Shown piece by piece: positions 48,101-57,643 of a DNA stretch of 64,000 nucleotides. This DNA is from Moraxella ovis (GTDB lineage Bacteria > Pseudomonadota > Gammaproteobacteria > Pseudomonadales > Moraxellaceae). A model generated the notes under the pieces. It saw only the letters and a list, made by a program, of their open reading frames with translations, was not told the DNA's origin and made no database searches. The stretch lies in the NCBI RefSeq assembly GCF_900453105.1, contig NZ_UGPW01000001.1, forward strand, positions 1,240,001 through 1,304,000, in the 5' to 3' direction. Numbering within the stretch: position 1 is the first letter of the stretch; each line of letters starts with the position of its first letter. A program made the translations under genes and the position numbers.

Positions 48101-48868
48101 TTAATTACTACTGATGGGTCGATTATCCGCACCATCCGCCTCTGACAAGGAAGCTGGTGCATCGCTGATGATCTTACCCACCTGCCAATCGTATAGCTGC
48201 TGGATTTTTTGATCGCCTGCGACCAACTCCAGCTTCATCTGACGAGGAGAGAAGCCTTCAGGCATCACAAAGCGACCACGAATATTCGCCACGCCATTAA
48301 TGTCATAGCTAGATGGCTCAAGCGGGATCTCAACCATGCTTGTCGCGTTTAATAGAGTCAATCTTGGCACCATGCGTACCGATCTGCCCGACACATCGAT
48401 CATCGCCACATCAAAGCGATATTCAAAAGTGTTCTCAGGCAAAGAACCAATCTCCGAACCGATTACCTTTAGGGCAACACCGCCTTGCTCCGCCACCGAT
48501 GATTTTAATAGATCATTAACTTGGGCGAGTTGTAGATTTTTTGTTTCTAATGCTTTTTGTTCTTCGGTCAGTCTTTCAAGATTGCCTATGCTGATGTCGC
48601 GCTCTTTAGTTAGTGCATCCACATCTTCTTTGAGCTTGGTATTCTCAGCCGCCAAGGTACTCACATCTGCCGAGGCCACCTGATCGGACTTTAGGTTTTT
48701 GGCAGCATAGACGCCTTGGCGATGACCAACTTGATAACCAATAAACGCCACAACGAGCGACGTAAAAATAAGCGCTGCAAGAAATAGTGCTAAAATCTTT
48801 GCCGTCGCGCCCGCTTGTTGATTAAGCGAACGGCGCGATGGCACGGTTTTTGAGGGTGTTATTGACAT
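48101..48868 (-). CDS. Membrane-anchored coiled-coil protein (possibly DUF6776)
   Basis: 255 residues from ATG 48868. A basic N-terminus, one membrane helix (ILALFLAALIFTSLVVAFIGYQVG), a coiled coil of about 70 residues (AAENTKLKEDVDALTKER and following), then a periplasmic beta-rich domain (FEYRFDVAMIDVSGRSVRMVP) of unknown fold. The layout resembles the DUF6776 proteins of pseudomonads; I give this from memory with moderate confidence. No function is assigned. Confidence 0.7.
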   Translation of the reverse strand: MSITPSKTVPSRRSLNQQAGATAKILALFLAALIFTSLVVAFIGYQVGHRQGVYAAKNLKSDQVASADVSTLAAENTKLKEDVDALTKERDISIGNLERLTEEQKALETKNLQLAQVNDLLKSSVAEQGGVALKVIGSEIGSLPENTFEYRFDVAMIDVSGRSVRMVPRLTLLNATSMVEIPLEPSSYDINGVANIRGRFVMPEGFSPRQMKLELVAGDQKIQQLYDWQVGKIISDAPASLSEADGADNRPISSN

Positions 48869-49004
48869 GATACTCAAAATTCATCAAACTAAATTCGCGT
48901 ATTATATCAAATATCTGAGGATATTAATGATAATTTTTTTCAAAAGCTACGAAAAAATTACAATAGCAGAACATACCGATTTTTCGGCTAATTTTTGCGC
49001 TTTG

Positions 49005-51230
49005 TTAAATTTTCAATCGCTTTAATCGCAAGGCATTCATCAGCACCGAGATTGAGCTTAGTGCCATGGCGGCTGCCGCAATGATCGGATTGAGCAATCC
49101 AAAAGCAGCAGCCACGATACCAATGCAGTTATACACGAATGCAAAAAATAAGTTTTGCTTGATGTTATTTAACGTCGACAATGCGATATGCTGAGCATGC
49201 TGTGCGTGCGTGACAGAATCACCCACCAGCTCCGCCGATGAAGTATGCTTGGCGATGCTGGATGCGTCATGTACCGAGAAGCTGACCTGCGCCTCTGCCA
49301 TGGCTGGCGCATCATTTACACCATCACCGACCATGGCGACAGTTTTACCCTCTTGCTTAAGCTTACTGATTTTTTGTGCTTTGTCGCGTGGTGAGAGCTT
49401 ACCATAGGCGGACGTAATGCCCAGTCGCGCCGCCACATCATCAACCACACCTTGATGGTCGCCACTCATGATGATCACGTCGATGCCGTCTTGTTTTAAT
49501 TGATCGATGGCGTCTTTGGCGTTCTTCTTAATCTCATCCATGAGCGCATAAGCTGCCACAGGCACATCATTCACCGATACCGCAACAATACTGGCAATCT
49601 GCCAAATATTATCATCATAAGCACCGACGTATCGCACATTCTTAGCATTGGTTGAACTGGTGACAGTCTCATCAAAGTGATCAAAGTCGGCAAATTGCGG
49701 TGTCCCCACCTTAACCATGCCAACACCTGCCACCTCACCCATCAGACCTTGACCGACAACGGTGGTGGGATTTTTAATATCGGTGAGATTAAGCCCTTGG
49801 GTTAAGGCACTTTTGACCAATGCATTCGCCAATGGATGCGATGCGTGTTGCTCTAGGCTCGCTGTGATGCCAAGTGCATCATTCTCATCCATGCCATCAG
49901 ACAGATAGGTAGCACGGATACTTGGCTGACCCATGGTGAGCGTGCCTGTCTTATCAAATACCATGGTGTCAATACGTCCCGCCATCTCAAGGCTGGGCGC
50001 ATCTTTAAAACGCACACCATATCGCGCCGCCGTGCCCATGCCTGCCATGATAGCAGCGGGCGTCGCTAATCCAAGCGCGCACGGACATGCAATGACAAGC
50101 ACCGACACAGCTCTCATTAACGCCTCATCAAAGCTGCCCAACATCACCCAATTCCCAAAGAACACCACAAGCGCAATGCCAACCACCACAGGCACAAAGA
50201 CACCGGCAACTTTATCAGCCAAGCGCGCGATGTCTGCTTTTGTGCCTTGCGCCTCATCAAGTGCACGCACCATATCGCCAAGTGCAGTCTCACCACCCGT
50301 GGCAGTCGCACGATATTCAAACCCACCATCAACCACGGCACTGCCAGCTAGAACCCCATCTCCAGCTGTCTTGGCAAGTGCAGCACTCTCTCCTGTTAGA
50401 TGCGCCTCATCAGTAAAGCCCGCCCCCATGGTGACCACACCGTCCACGCCGATGCGATCGCCCACACGAGCCAGCAGAACATCACCAATTTTGATGTCTT
50501 TGACGCTAACCGCGCTCCAGCTATCACCTGCTTTACGCTGAACCGTATCAGGTACCAGATCCATCAGCATCGATAAGCTGTTTAGGCTTTGCTGCTTTGT
50601 GCGCGCCTCAAGATATTTACCAAGACTTACGAAAGCTATTACCATCACCGACGCTTCGAAGTACACAAGCCCGTGCCCACCATGATCGGAAGTGAGCCAC
50701 GTATAGGTTGAGTAAGCCCAGATCGCGCTCGTGCCCAATGCCACAAGTACATCCATGTTAGCAAGACCGCCACGAATTGACGCCCACGCACCCTTATAAA
50801 ATACCCAACCAAAATAAAACTGAACCACGCTAGCAAGCACAAACTGCATCCACACAGGTGGCATCAGTGCATGACTACCGACCATCATGCCGACCATCCC
50901 CACCCAAAATGGCAATGACAACGCCCATAATACAATCAATCGCCAAGGCATGCTTGGTGCTTGTCTTGGTTTTGGTGCATCATCGATCAGCCGCCCCTCA
51001 AAGCCTGTTTTTTTGATCCAGGCTTGGATGTCCTGAGTGTCAGCATCATGATATCGGATGTTTAAGGTTTCGGTTGCAAAATTCACCTGCGCCAGATCTA
51101 CCGATGGATTTTTATTTAAGACCTTCTCTAGGCGATTGGCACAGGCTTGGCATGTCATGCCTGTGATGGCATAACGCGCTTCTTGGGTCTCGGATGAAGG
51201 GGTGGTATTGTTATTTTGATTGTCATTCAT
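49005..51230 (-). CDS. copA: Copper-exporting P-type ATPase
   Basis: Cu+ efflux pump of the inner membrane. 741 residues. One N-terminal HMA domain with C27-x2-C30 (GMTCQACANRL), then eight helices of the P1B type, the CPC metal site in VIACPCALGLATP, the phosphorylated Asp in DKTGTLTMGQP, and the hinge GDGVNDAPAM. It lies after copZ with a terminator between, so it may also have its own promoter. No CueR-type regulator gene is adjacent. Confidence 0.96.
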   Translation of the reverse strand: MNDNQNNNTTPSSETQEARYAITGMTCQACANRLEKVLNKNPSVDLAQVNFATETLNIRYHDADTQDIQAWIKKTGFEGRLIDDAPKPRQAPSMPWRLIVLWALSLPFWVGMVGMMVGSHALMPPVWMQFVLASVVQFYFGWVFYKGAWASIRGGLANMDVLVALGTSAIWAYSTYTWLTSDHGGHGLVYFEASVMVIAFVSLGKYLEARTKQQSLNSLSMLMDLVPDTVQRKAGDSWSAVSVKDIKIGDVLLARVGDRIGVDGVVTMGAGFTDEAHLTGESAALAKTAGDGVLAGSAVVDGGFEYRATATGGETALGDMVRALDEAQGTKADIARLADKVAGVFVPVVVGIALVVFFGNWVMLGSFDEALMRAVSVLVIACPCALGLATPAAIMAGMGTAARYGVRFKDAPSLEMAGRIDTMVFDKTGTLTMGQPSIRATYLSDGMDENDALGITASLEQHASHPLANALVKSALTQGLNLTDIKNPTTVVGQGLMGEVAGVGMVKVGTPQFADFDHFDETVTSSTNAKNVRYVGAYDDNIWQIASIVAVSVNDVPVAAYALMDEIKKNAKDAIDQLKQDGIDVIIMSGDHQGVVDDVAARLGITSAYGKLSPRDKAQKISKLKQEGKTVAMVGDGVNDAPAMAEAQVSFSVHDASSIAKHTSSAELVGDSVTHAQHAQHIALSTLNNIKQNLFFAFVYNCIGIVAAAFGLLNPIIAAAAMALSSISVLMNALRLKRLKI

Positions 51231-51326
51231 GGCGGTCTCGTCGTTTTAGTTATTGTTCATTTTTATTATGCGCCCTTATCATCATTTATCAATCCCGATT
51301 TACCAAAACAATTAAATAAATCCAAC

Positions 51327-51359
51327 AAAAAACCGAACGCATTTAGCATTCGGTTTTTT
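51327..51359 (-). terminator. Intrinsic terminator after copZ (near-symmetric)
   Basis: AAAAAACCGAA (51327-51337) pairs with TTCGGTTTTTT (51349-51359). It lies between copZ and copA on the same strand. Confidence 0.8.
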
Positions 51360-51380
51360 AATGATTCATCAAGTAAAGAA

Positions 51381-51593
51381 TTAAGTCGTACTAAATCCCG
51401 CACTCTCAACAGCATTGATGATCTGAATCTTATCAAGCACCTCATCATCATAAGTGACCACGGCTTGTTCAAGTGGGCGATTCACTTCAACATCCTGCAC
51501 GCCCGCCAGTTCACTCACCGCATTAATAACGCTCGTCTCACAGCCCTCGCAGGTCATGCCATATACTTTCAAAGTTAAGGTTTCAACACTCAT
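51381..51593 (-). CDS. copZ: Heavy-metal-associated (CopZ-like) copper chaperone
   Basis: A 70-residue HMA domain alone: VYGMTCEGCETSVINAV holds the CxxC metal site, with the babbab fold completed by VTYDDEVLDKIQIINAVESAGF. Family role: carry Cu+ to CopA. ATG 51593 is favoured because GGAG lies 9-12 nt upstream; the ATG at 51605 overlaps that site. Same strand as copA. Confidence 0.92.
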   Translation of the reverse strand: MSVETLTLKVYGMTCEGCETSVINAVSELAGVQDVEVNRPLEQAVVTYDDEVLDKIQIINAVESAGFSTT

Positions 51594-51696
51594 GATTTTC
51601 TCCATTTCGTTAATTGTTAATCATATAAGCACTCTAGCACAGCCGTTCGCCTGCTACAAGCACCATTTACAAAAACACTACCCAGCCACCTACCAA

Positions 51697-52755
51697 TTAA
51701 GGCACTACAGGCACGATGTCCAGCCCGGCCTTCTCATCTAGACCGAACATGATATTCATGTTCTGCACCGCTTGCCCTGCCGCGCCTTTCACCAAATTAT
51801 CCTGCACTACGAGTATCGTTAATGTCTCGCCATCTTGGTGGACAGCCACTCTAAGGAAATTTGAAGCGCGGGTCTGACGCGTCTGCGGCAGCTGCCCCTT
51901 AGAAAGAACATCCACAAAATACTCATCTTGGAATCGACGCTCAAATACGCTCTGCCAATCGACCGCACCACCTGCCTCAGTCAAGGTCAGATGAATCGTG
52001 CTGAACATGCCTCGAATCATCGGCACTAGATGCGGGACAAAGCGGATTTTGTGTTTAAAATTGGAACCCAAGAGCGCATGCACACCCTGCTCAATCTCCG
52101 GCAGGTGGCGATGTCCTGCCACGCCGTACGCACTAAAGTTATCCGCCGTCTCACCAAAAATCATCTCCATCTTCGCACTGCGACCTGCGCCTGAGATACC
52201 TGATTTGGCATCAATGATGATGTGATCGCCGATAAGCTGAGCGTTTTGGCGGTTTTGCTCATCGATGATGGCGGATAAGCCCAAAATCGCTGTCGTCGGA
52301 TAACAGCCAGGGTTGCCCACGACTTTGGCGTCTTTGATGACATCGCGATTCACCTCAGGCAGACCGTATGCAGACTGCTTAAGGACATCAGGGCATTCAT
52401 GCGCCATGCCGTACCATCTACTAAAAGCATCCAAATCCTGCAGACGAAAATCCGCCGCCAAGTCGATCACCTTAACGCCCTTTTCGGTAAGATACGGCGC
52501 TGACTTCATGGCAACCCCATGCGGCGTGGCAAAGAACACCACATCACATTCGGTTAATTTCTCATCATCAGCATCACTAAACACCACATCTGACAGACCA
52601 CGAAGGCTGGGGAAAATATCACTGGCTTTCTTGCCCGCTTCCGAGCGAGACGTTAGCATGATTATCTGAGCTTGCGGATGATTTACCAGAAGGCGAATCA
52701 GCTCCACCCCTGTGTAACCTGTGCCACCAACAATACCTACTTTAATCTTTGACAT
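51697..52755 (-). CDS. argC: N-acetyl-gamma-glutamyl-phosphate reductase
   Basis: Third step of arginine synthesis, NADPH-dependent. 352 residues. N-terminal Rossmann motif GIVGGTGYTGVELIRLL, active-site Cys in VGNPGCYPTTAILGL, GISGAGRSAKME and FVPHLVPMIRGMFSTIH. Length is normal. It stands divergent from folE across a 256-bp gap that holds a palindrome. No other arg genes are adjacent. Confidence 0.96.
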   Translation of the reverse strand: MSKIKVGIVGGTGYTGVELIRLLVNHPQAQIIMLTSRSEAGKKASDIFPSLRGLSDVVFSDADDEKLTECDVVFFATPHGVAMKSAPYLTEKGVKVIDLAADFRLQDLDAFSRWYGMAHECPDVLKQSAYGLPEVNRDVIKDAKVVGNPGCYPTTAILGLSAIIDEQNRQNAQLIGDHIIIDAKSGISGAGRSAKMEMIFGETADNFSAYGVAGHRHLPEIEQGVHALLGSNFKHKIRFVPHLVPMIRGMFSTIHLTLTEAGGAVDWQSVFERRFQDEYFVDVLSKGQLPQTRQTRASNFLRVAVHQDGETLTILVVQDNLVKGAAGQAVQNMNIMFGLDEKAGLDIVPVVP

Positions 52756-52888
52756 AACGCACCCACCATGAGATATTTAAAAATTTCCAACAATATACCA
52801 AATTTTAACCGCCTTGCCAAAACTTTTACAAATATTCAAACATTAGAACCAAACCAATCAAAATCCACCCCAAAGTACTTTTAAGATG

Positions 52889-52909
52889 CATGATGCAAAA
52901 TTCATCATG
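52889..52909. promoter_or_regulatory. Palindrome between argC and folE, possible operator
   Basis: CATGATG (52889-52895) and CATCATG (52903-52909) are perfect inverted repeats around CAAAATT. The size and AAAATTCAT centre faintly resemble an ArgR box. Confidence 0.4.
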
Positions 52910-53011
52910 ATTTTGTGATTTTTTGGGTAATTTTTGCGATTTTTACTTGATAAAATTTGATTTTAAGTTAAGCTATACCGTTTATATTTTAACTTTTTAT
53001 AGCTTATTGCC

Positions 53012-53617
53012 ATGTCGAATTCTGATAACTCTAATTTCACCCCCGATTATGATAAAATTGCGAGCTATTACGCCAGCATCATTGAAGGCTGCGGCGAAGA
53101 TCTAAGCCGCGAAGGACTGCTTGACACCCCGATGCGTGCCGCAAAGGCGTTTGGCTATCTTACGCGCGGCTACCATCAGTCGCTTGAAGTCGTGGCGAAC
53201 GATGCGATTTTTCCCTCGGATAACCCCGAGCTGGTACTGGTGCAGAACATTGAGTTTTATTCACTGTGCGAACATCACCTTCTGCCTTTTCATGGCGTGG
53301 CACACGTGGGCTATCTGCCAGAAGGTAAGGTTTTGGGTCTATCCAAAGTAGCGCGCATCGTTGATATGTACGCGCGCCGTCTACAAATCCAAGAAAACCT
53401 CACCAAGCAAATCGCCACCGCCATCGAAGAGCTGACCGGCTGCCGCGGCGTTGCTGTCGTGATGGATGCCAGCCACATGTGCATGATGATGCGCGGCGTG
53501 GGCAAACAACAATCCACTACCAGAACCATGAGCATGCTTGGCGAATTCACCACCAATAATACAGCACGCGCTGAATTCTTAGATGCCATTCCTAGACGTA
53601 GGCCTGCGTTTGGCTAA
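53012..53617 (+). CDS. folE: GTP cyclohydrolase I
   Basis: First step of folate (and pterin) synthesis; forms dihydroneopterin triphosphate. 201 residues, a zinc enzyme. Zn ligands are in [14 protein letters not shown] and [32 protein letters not shown] is the central helix. The ATG 53012 is chosen. It lies divergent from argC. Confidence 0.96.
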   Translation: MSNSDNSNFTPDYDKIASYYASIIEGCGEDLSREGLLDTPMRAAKAFGYLTRGYHQSLEVVANDAIFPSDNPELVLVQNIEFYSLCEHHLLPFHGVAHVGYLPEGKVLGLSKVARIVDMYARRLQIQENLTKQIATAIEELTGCRGVAVVMDASHMCMMMRGVGKQQSTTRTMSMLGEFTTNNTARAEFLDAIPRRRPAFG

Positions 53618-53642
53618 TACATTGATGCAATTCTTAAGCCAC

Positions 53643-53673
53643 CCCTACCAATGTAAAAGCTAGTAGGGATTTT
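53643..53673 (+). terminator. Probable terminator of folE
   Basis: CCCTAC (53643-53648) pairs with GTAGGG (53663-53668), then a T run. Confidence 0.5.
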
Positions 53674-53748
53674 GTTATCCTTTACTCGCTAGATTTTATA
53701 AAAATATTAAAAATCGAATAGTTATCACTGCAAAGACAAAGTATTACC

Positions 53749-53776
53749 TTGATAACTGACGAAATTTTGTTATAAT
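53749..53776 (+). promoter_or_regulatory. Promoter of 6S RNA
   Basis: TTGATA (53749-53754), 16-bp spacer, consensus TATAAT (53771-53776); the expected start about 7 nt on coincides with the 6S RNA 5' end. Confidence 0.85.
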
Positions 53777-53782
53777 AAACAT

Positions 53783-53966
53783 ACTGAAGTGTTCGCCAGT
53801 AGAGCGTATTCCTGAGCCGATAATTTTACCTTAGGGATGCATTTCTACTATTTTGTTGAGCAGGCCTGCATCTTTTTTAGATGTTTCAGGAAGCCGTAAT
53901 AAATAGTGATGAATCCCGCCTTGAACTTCACGGTTCATGGTAACCCCTCTACAGCGGCACTTTGGT
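53783..53966 (+). ncRNA. ssrS: 6S RNA
   Basis: A 184-nt RNA, the same length as in E. coli, that binds the sigma-70 RNA polymerase as a promoter mimic. Shared segments: GTTCGCCAG near the 5' end, TCCTGAGCCGATA, CCTTGAAC in the 3' half, GGTAACCCCTCTACAGCGGC close to GGTTACAGCCTGCGGCGGC of E. coli, and closing arms ACTGAAGTG and CACTTTGGT that pair with G-U wobbles. A T run follows. It lies between folE and tRNA-Asn, not before ygfA. Confidence 0.92.
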
Positions 53967-54053
53967 TTTTTATTGCCTAAATTTCTTGGTTGCGTTATTT
54001 TTGGTCTTTTTTACAATTTTTTGAAATTTTAAAAATTTTTTTAAAAAAAATGA

Positions 54054-54081
54054 TTGACACGCAAAAAATACTTGCTATAAT
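54054..54081 (+). promoter_or_regulatory. Promoter of tRNA-Asn
   Basis: Consensus TTGACA (54054-54059), 16-bp spacer and TATAAT (54076-54081). A/T tracts upstream look like an UP element. Confidence 0.85.
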
Positions 54082-54111
54082 ACGCACCATCTTAAGCGAC
54101 TTGCTTAATAT

Positions 54112-54187
54112 TCCCCAATAGCTCAGTTGGTAGAGCATCGGACTGTTAATCCGTGTGTCCCTGGTTCGAGCCCAGGTTGGGGAGCCA
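54112..54187 (+). tRNA. tRNA-Asn (GTT)
   Basis: 76 nt with encoded CCA. The acceptor TCCCCAA pairs with TTGGGGA; the D loop has AGCTCAGTTGGTAGAGC; the anticodon loop contains GTT (CTGTTAA). Confidence 0.97.
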
Positions 54188-54210
54188 TATTCTGCTATAA
54201 ATAGCAACTT

Positions 54211-54240
54211 AAAAGCCTTTTCATATCGAGAAGGCTTTTT
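54211..54240 (+). terminator. Terminator of tRNA-Asn
   Basis: AAAAGCCTTTT pairs with AGAAGGCTTTT with one U-G wobble, then T run. Confidence 0.8.
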
Positions 54241-54321
54241 TATTGCTAAAATCTCTTGAAAATCTTTGCATTGATCCTTATTATGAACTCGTGATTCATT
54301 CAACCACATAAGGATAACTTC

Positions 54322-55401
54322 TTGAGCATCACTCGCACTCTTGTTTTAGAACTTGACAGCCACGCCCTGCGCAACTTAGCAGGTGAATATAATAAACACA
54401 TCAAATACCTACAAGAACGCCTAGAAATTCAAATCACTCAGCGCCAAAATAACTTTATCCTAACAGGCGATTTAGACGCTGTTGAACGAGGCGAATTCAT
54501 CCTAAATAAACTCTCAGAAATCGCCGATGATGACGTCCCTAGCGAAGAGTTGCACCTCATCATCCAATCAAGCCTTGCCCGCAGCAATGACAGCGACATC
54601 ACTCAAAATACCCAAGCCCCCTCAACCAAGAAGACTAGCAACACTTATGCTGACATCAGCCTAAGAACACGCAAAGGCAAAATCACACCGCGCGGTTACA
54701 ATCAACAAGAATACGTCAAAAAAATCCTAATCTCTGACGTGTCTTTTGGCGTGGGTCCTGCTGGTACAGGTAAGACCTATCTTGCCGTTGCCTGCGCCGT
54801 TGATATGCTCGAGCGCGGCGAGATTGAACGCATCTTGCTTGTGCGCCCCGCGGTTGAAGCAGGTGAAAAATTGGGCTTCCTACCCGGTGACTTAACCCAA
54901 AAGATTGACCCCTATTTACGTCCCCTATACGATGCCTTGTACGAGATGCTTGGCTTTGAGAAAGTGGGTAAGCTGCTAGAGCGTCAAGTTATCGAGGTTG
55001 CGCCCCTAGCCTACATGCGTGGGCGCACACTAAATAACAGCTTTGTCATTCTTGATGAAGCCCAGAACACTACGCCAGAGCAGATGAAGATGTTCTTGAC
55101 GCGTCTTGGCTTTGGCTCACGCGCGGTCATCACGGGCGACATGACGCAGGTGGATCTACCTCGCGGTCACAAATCAGGACTGTCCCAAGCCCTGCAAATC
55201 CTATCAAAAATCGACGAGATTCACATCACCCGTTTTGACAGTAAGGACGTGGTACGTCACCATCTGGTTCAAAAGATCGTCCAAGCCTATGACGCGTTCG
55301 ATGATGAACAAGAAAAAATCGCCGCCAAACGAAAAGCCGCTCGTCTGGCTGAGGAATTAGCAAAAGCAAGCTTAGATAAGGCAGAATCGCATGACGATTA
55401 G
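54322..55401 (+). CDS. PhoH family ATPase (YbeZ)
   Basis: A 359-residue PhoH-type ATPase, partner of YbeY in RNA metabolism. A KH-like N-terminal part is followed by Walker A GPAGTGKT (145-152), Walker B VILDEAQNTTPEQM and GDMTQVDLPRG. The start is a TTG at 54322, favoured by AGGA about 8 nt upstream and by the family length. The C-terminus is a charged, Ala/Lys/Glu-rich tail. It overlaps ybeY by 11 bp; the pair is nearly universal. Confidence 0.94.
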   Translation: MSITRTLVLELDSHALRNLAGEYNKHIKYLQERLEIQITQRQNNFILTGDLDAVERGEFILNKLSEIADDDVPSEELHLIIQSSLARSNDSDITQNTQAPSTKKTSNTYADISLRTRKGKITPRGYNQQEYVKKILISDVSFGVGPAGTGKTYLAVACAVDMLERGEIERILLVRPAVEAGEKLGFLPGDLTQKIDPYLRPLYDALYEMLGFEKVGKLLERQVIEVAPLAYMRGRTLNNSFVILDEAQNTTPEQMKMFLTRLGFGSRAVITGDMTQVDLPRGHKSGLSQALQILSKIDEIHITRFDSKDVVRHHLVQKIVQAYDAFDDEQEKIAAKRKAARLAEELAKASLDKAESHDD

Positions 55402-55918
55402 TCTATACATCGATCATCATCCTGACATTGATGGTACTGTCTATGACGAAGCGACTCTAACCAAAGTTGCGCATCATGCCATCAATGTCATGACCGATAA
55501 ACTAAAAAACGGCTTAGAATTTTCCTATTTTGACAACGTTGAAGATTATTGGCAAAAAAACAAAACCTTGGACATCTATATCACTAATACCACCGAAGGA
55601 CGACAGCTTAACTTAGATGCACGCGGCAAAGACTATGCCACAAACATCTTATCCTATCCAAGTGAGCTGCCCAGCGATGTACTTGATCTGATGGATGACA
55701 TACCATTAGGCGAGCTCATCATCTGTCATGAGGTACTTGTGCGTGAGGCAAATGAACAAGACAAGCAGTTTGAAGATCATCTGTATCATTTATTGGTGCA
55801 TGGCATCTTGCATTTGCTTGGATTCGATCATGAGATCAGTGATGCTGATGCCGATGAGATGGAAGGTTTTGAAATCGAAATCCTACAAGGATTAGGAATA
55901 AGCAATCCATATCTCTAA
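55391..55918 (+). CDS. ybeY: Endoribonuclease YbeY
   Basis: Zinc-dependent RNase that matures 16S rRNA 3' ends and takes part in ribosome quality control. 175 residues. The metal motif H-x3-H-x5-H is H137, H141 and H147 in HGILHLLGFDH; TNILSYPSE and GELIICHEVL are also typical. It overlaps phoH by 11 bp. A strong terminator follows 15 bp after the stop. Confidence 0.95.
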   Translation: MTISLYIDHHPDIDGTVYDEATLTKVAHHAINVMTDKLKNGLEFSYFDNVEDYWQKNKTLDIYITNTTEGRQLNLDARGKDYATNILSYPSELPSDVLDLMDDIPLGELIICHEVLVREANEQDKQFEDHLYHLLVHGILHLLGFDHEISDADADEMEGFEIEILQGLGISNPYL

Positions 55919-55933
55919 TTTTAATAGTTAAAT

Positions 55934-55962
55934 AAAAAGCAATCTTTAAAAGATTGCTTTTT
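55934..55962. terminator. Bidirectional terminator
   Basis: Perfect 13-bp arms (55934-55946 and 55950-55962) with a 3-base loop, between the convergent ybeY and pyrF genes. Confidence 0.85.
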
Positions 55963-55966
55963 AATT

Positions 55967-56662
55967 TTATAGGTCATTTAAGATTAAGCGAAGCTTATTA
56001 TTGGGATTATCAGCATTGGTGATGGAGCGTCCAATAACCAGATAATCCGAACCATTAGCCAGTGCGTCTTTTGGGGTGCAGATACGCTGCTGATCATCGC
56101 TACCGTCTGTCGCCAAACGGATGCCTGGTGTAACAAGCTTAAAATCACTACCAAACGCTGATTTTAATACGCTTGCTTCTTGTGCAGAGCATACAACACC
56201 ATCAAGACCGGCATTTTTGGTTAATGCAGCAAGTCTAAGTACGTGCTCTTGAGCATTGCCGTTAATACCAAGCTCCAATAGATCGCTGTCCGCCATCGAG
56301 GTTAATACCGTTACCGCGATCAATAGCGTATTATAACCACCAGTGAACAGACGCGATTTGGCCAATGCCATCGCTTTGGACCCTGCCGATGCATGGACAT
56401 TCACCATCCATACACCCATATCAGCAGCCGACAATACAGCCTGTGCTGTGGTATTTGGAATGTCATGAAACTTCAAATCCAAAAATACATCAAAGCCACG
56501 TCGATGGAATTCTTGAACAACCTGAGGACCGCAGATGGTGAAGAGCTCCTTGCCAACTTTAAGACGGCAAAGCGATGGATCTAAAGCATCTGCCAACGCA
56601 AGTGCGCCATTCAAATCATGCTTGTCCACCGCAACGATTACAGGGGTGTTTAACTTACTCAT
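55967..56662 (-). CDS. pyrF: Orotidine 5'-phosphate decarboxylase
   Basis: Last step of UMP synthesis. 231 residues, TIM barrel. The catalytic array D62-x-K64-x2-D67 is in [11 protein letters not shown], and [14 protein letters not shown] and [12 protein letters not shown] are the phosphate-binding parts. It starts only two bases after the lapA stop, so the two are co-transcribed. It completes the conserved rpsA-ihfB-lapA-pyrF order. Confidence 0.96.
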   Translation of the reverse strand: MSKLNTPVIVAVDKHDLNGALALADALDPSLCRLKVGKELFTICGPQVVQEFHRRGFDVFLDLKFHDIPNTTAQAVLSAADMGVWMVNVHASAGSKAMALAKSRLFTGGYNTLLIAVTVLTSMADSDLLELGINGNAQEHVLRLAALTKNAGLDGVVCSAQEASVLKSAFGSDFKLVTPGIRLATDGSDDQQRICTPKDALANGSDYLVIGRSITNADNPNNKLRLILNDL

Positions 56663-56664
56663 GA

Positions 56665-57033
56665 TTATAGATGTGGGTCGTTAGTTGCATTTGCCGGCGC
56701 TGCATTCTCAACGATCACCGCCCCAGCAGGACGAACCTCAGATTGCTGAGCCAATTTGATGTTTGCTTCTATTAGCTGAGACTGGGTTAGTTTCAGCTCT
56801 TTTTTTAGACGGCTGATTTCCCATTTGTTCTGGAAAACGCGGAATACCAACAGCGCAAGTAGCATCCCTAGGATGACACCAAGAACAATCGTCACCACAA
56901 GCAGCAAGCCCAAATTCATGGTAGGCACGCTCGAGAACATCAGGTTCACCGCCACTTCACTGTTGTTCATCAGCACCAGACCAATGGCATAGGCGCATAC
57001 CGCCACTAATAATACGATTAAAATAATATGCAT
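56665..57033 (-). CDS. lapA: LapA family (DUF1049) inner membrane protein
   Basis: A 122-residue protein with two membrane helices ([20 protein letters not shown] and [21 protein letters not shown]), then a short cytoplasmic coiled coil ([20 protein letters not shown]) and an Ala/Asn-rich tail. LapA works with LapB in LPS assembly in E. coli. LapB (a TPR protein) is not next to it here. It lies between ihfB and pyrF. Confidence 0.88.
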   Translation of the reverse strand: MHIILIVLLVAVCAYAIGLVLMNNSEVAVNLMFSSVPTMNLGLLLVVTIVLGVILGMLLALLVFRVFQNKWEISRLKKELKLTQSQLIEANIKLAQQSEVRPAGAVIVENAAPANATNDPHL

Positions 57034-57068
57034 GTTTATACTCTCATTTATCAGTCATTAAGGATAAA

Positions 57069-57377
57069 TTAATCATTAATGGCATTTACTGCTTCTTTTA
57101 GCGCTTTGCCAGGTTTAAAGTATGGCACAGCTTTGGCTTTTACTGCCACCGTTTCACCTGTTCTTGGATTTCTGGCATGGCGTGCATCGCGATGGTGCAA
57201 ACAAAAACTACCAAAACCTCGAACTTCCACCCTGCCATCATGCGACAAACTGTCCACCAGCAAACCAATAATCTCACGCACCGCCTCATCAACGACAGTC
57301 TCTTCGATGCCGTCACATGCCGATGCCAAATTAGTAATAAGATCAGATTTATTAATGACTTGTTGTGCTTGCTGCAT
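57069..57377 (-). CDS. ihfB: Integration host factor beta subunit
   Basis: Bends DNA as part of the IHF heterodimer. 102 residues of the HU/IHF fold. The beta-arm region is RGFGSFCLHHRDARHARNP with RTGETVAV, and the hydrophobic core starts KSDLITNLAS. The FGSFCLHHR pattern favours IhfB over HU. GGCGGG precedes the ATG. It lies after rpsA, as in many gammaproteobacteria, but a terminator stands between them. Confidence 0.92.
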   Translation of the reverse strand: MQQAQQVINKSDLITNLASACDGIEETVVDEAVREIIGLLVDSLSHDGRVEVRGFGSFCLHHRDARHARNPRTGETVAVKAKAVPYFKPGKALKEAVNAIND

Positions 57378-57602
57378 ATATCCCGCCTATCAATCCGCCA
57401 TCATATCATAAGGACGAATCAGCTCATATTAACAAAAATGCAATCTTTGGTAAGATTTTGTTCAAGTTATAATGATAACTGAAAAATGGCAAAATGTGAA
57501 TGAATTTTTTGTTAATTTTCATCACTTTGCAAATCTTTAATATTTTAGCATGCTTGTTAATTTTGCAATGTAGTAAATCAGTAAACATATGTTCAAGATA
57601 AT

Positions 57603-57632
57603 AAAAAAGAGCAGCCTAAGCCGCTCTTTTTT
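57603..57632 (-). terminator. Terminator of rpsA
   Basis: AAAAAAGAGC (57603-57612) pairs with GCTCTTTTTT (57623-57632), just after rpsA on the minus strand. Confidence 0.85.
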
Positions 57633-57643
57633 GTTTGCTTTGA

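Noticed and set aside
49933..50541. Plus-strand frame of 202 codons
   Set aside because: Antisense to copA, low-complexity Pro/Ser/Thr-rich; a shadow of the ATPase gene.
54193..54206. Short palindrome TGCTATAAATAGCA after tRNA-Asn
   Set aside because: A small hairpin in the tRNA trailer; the stronger terminator follows it and no separate role is supported.
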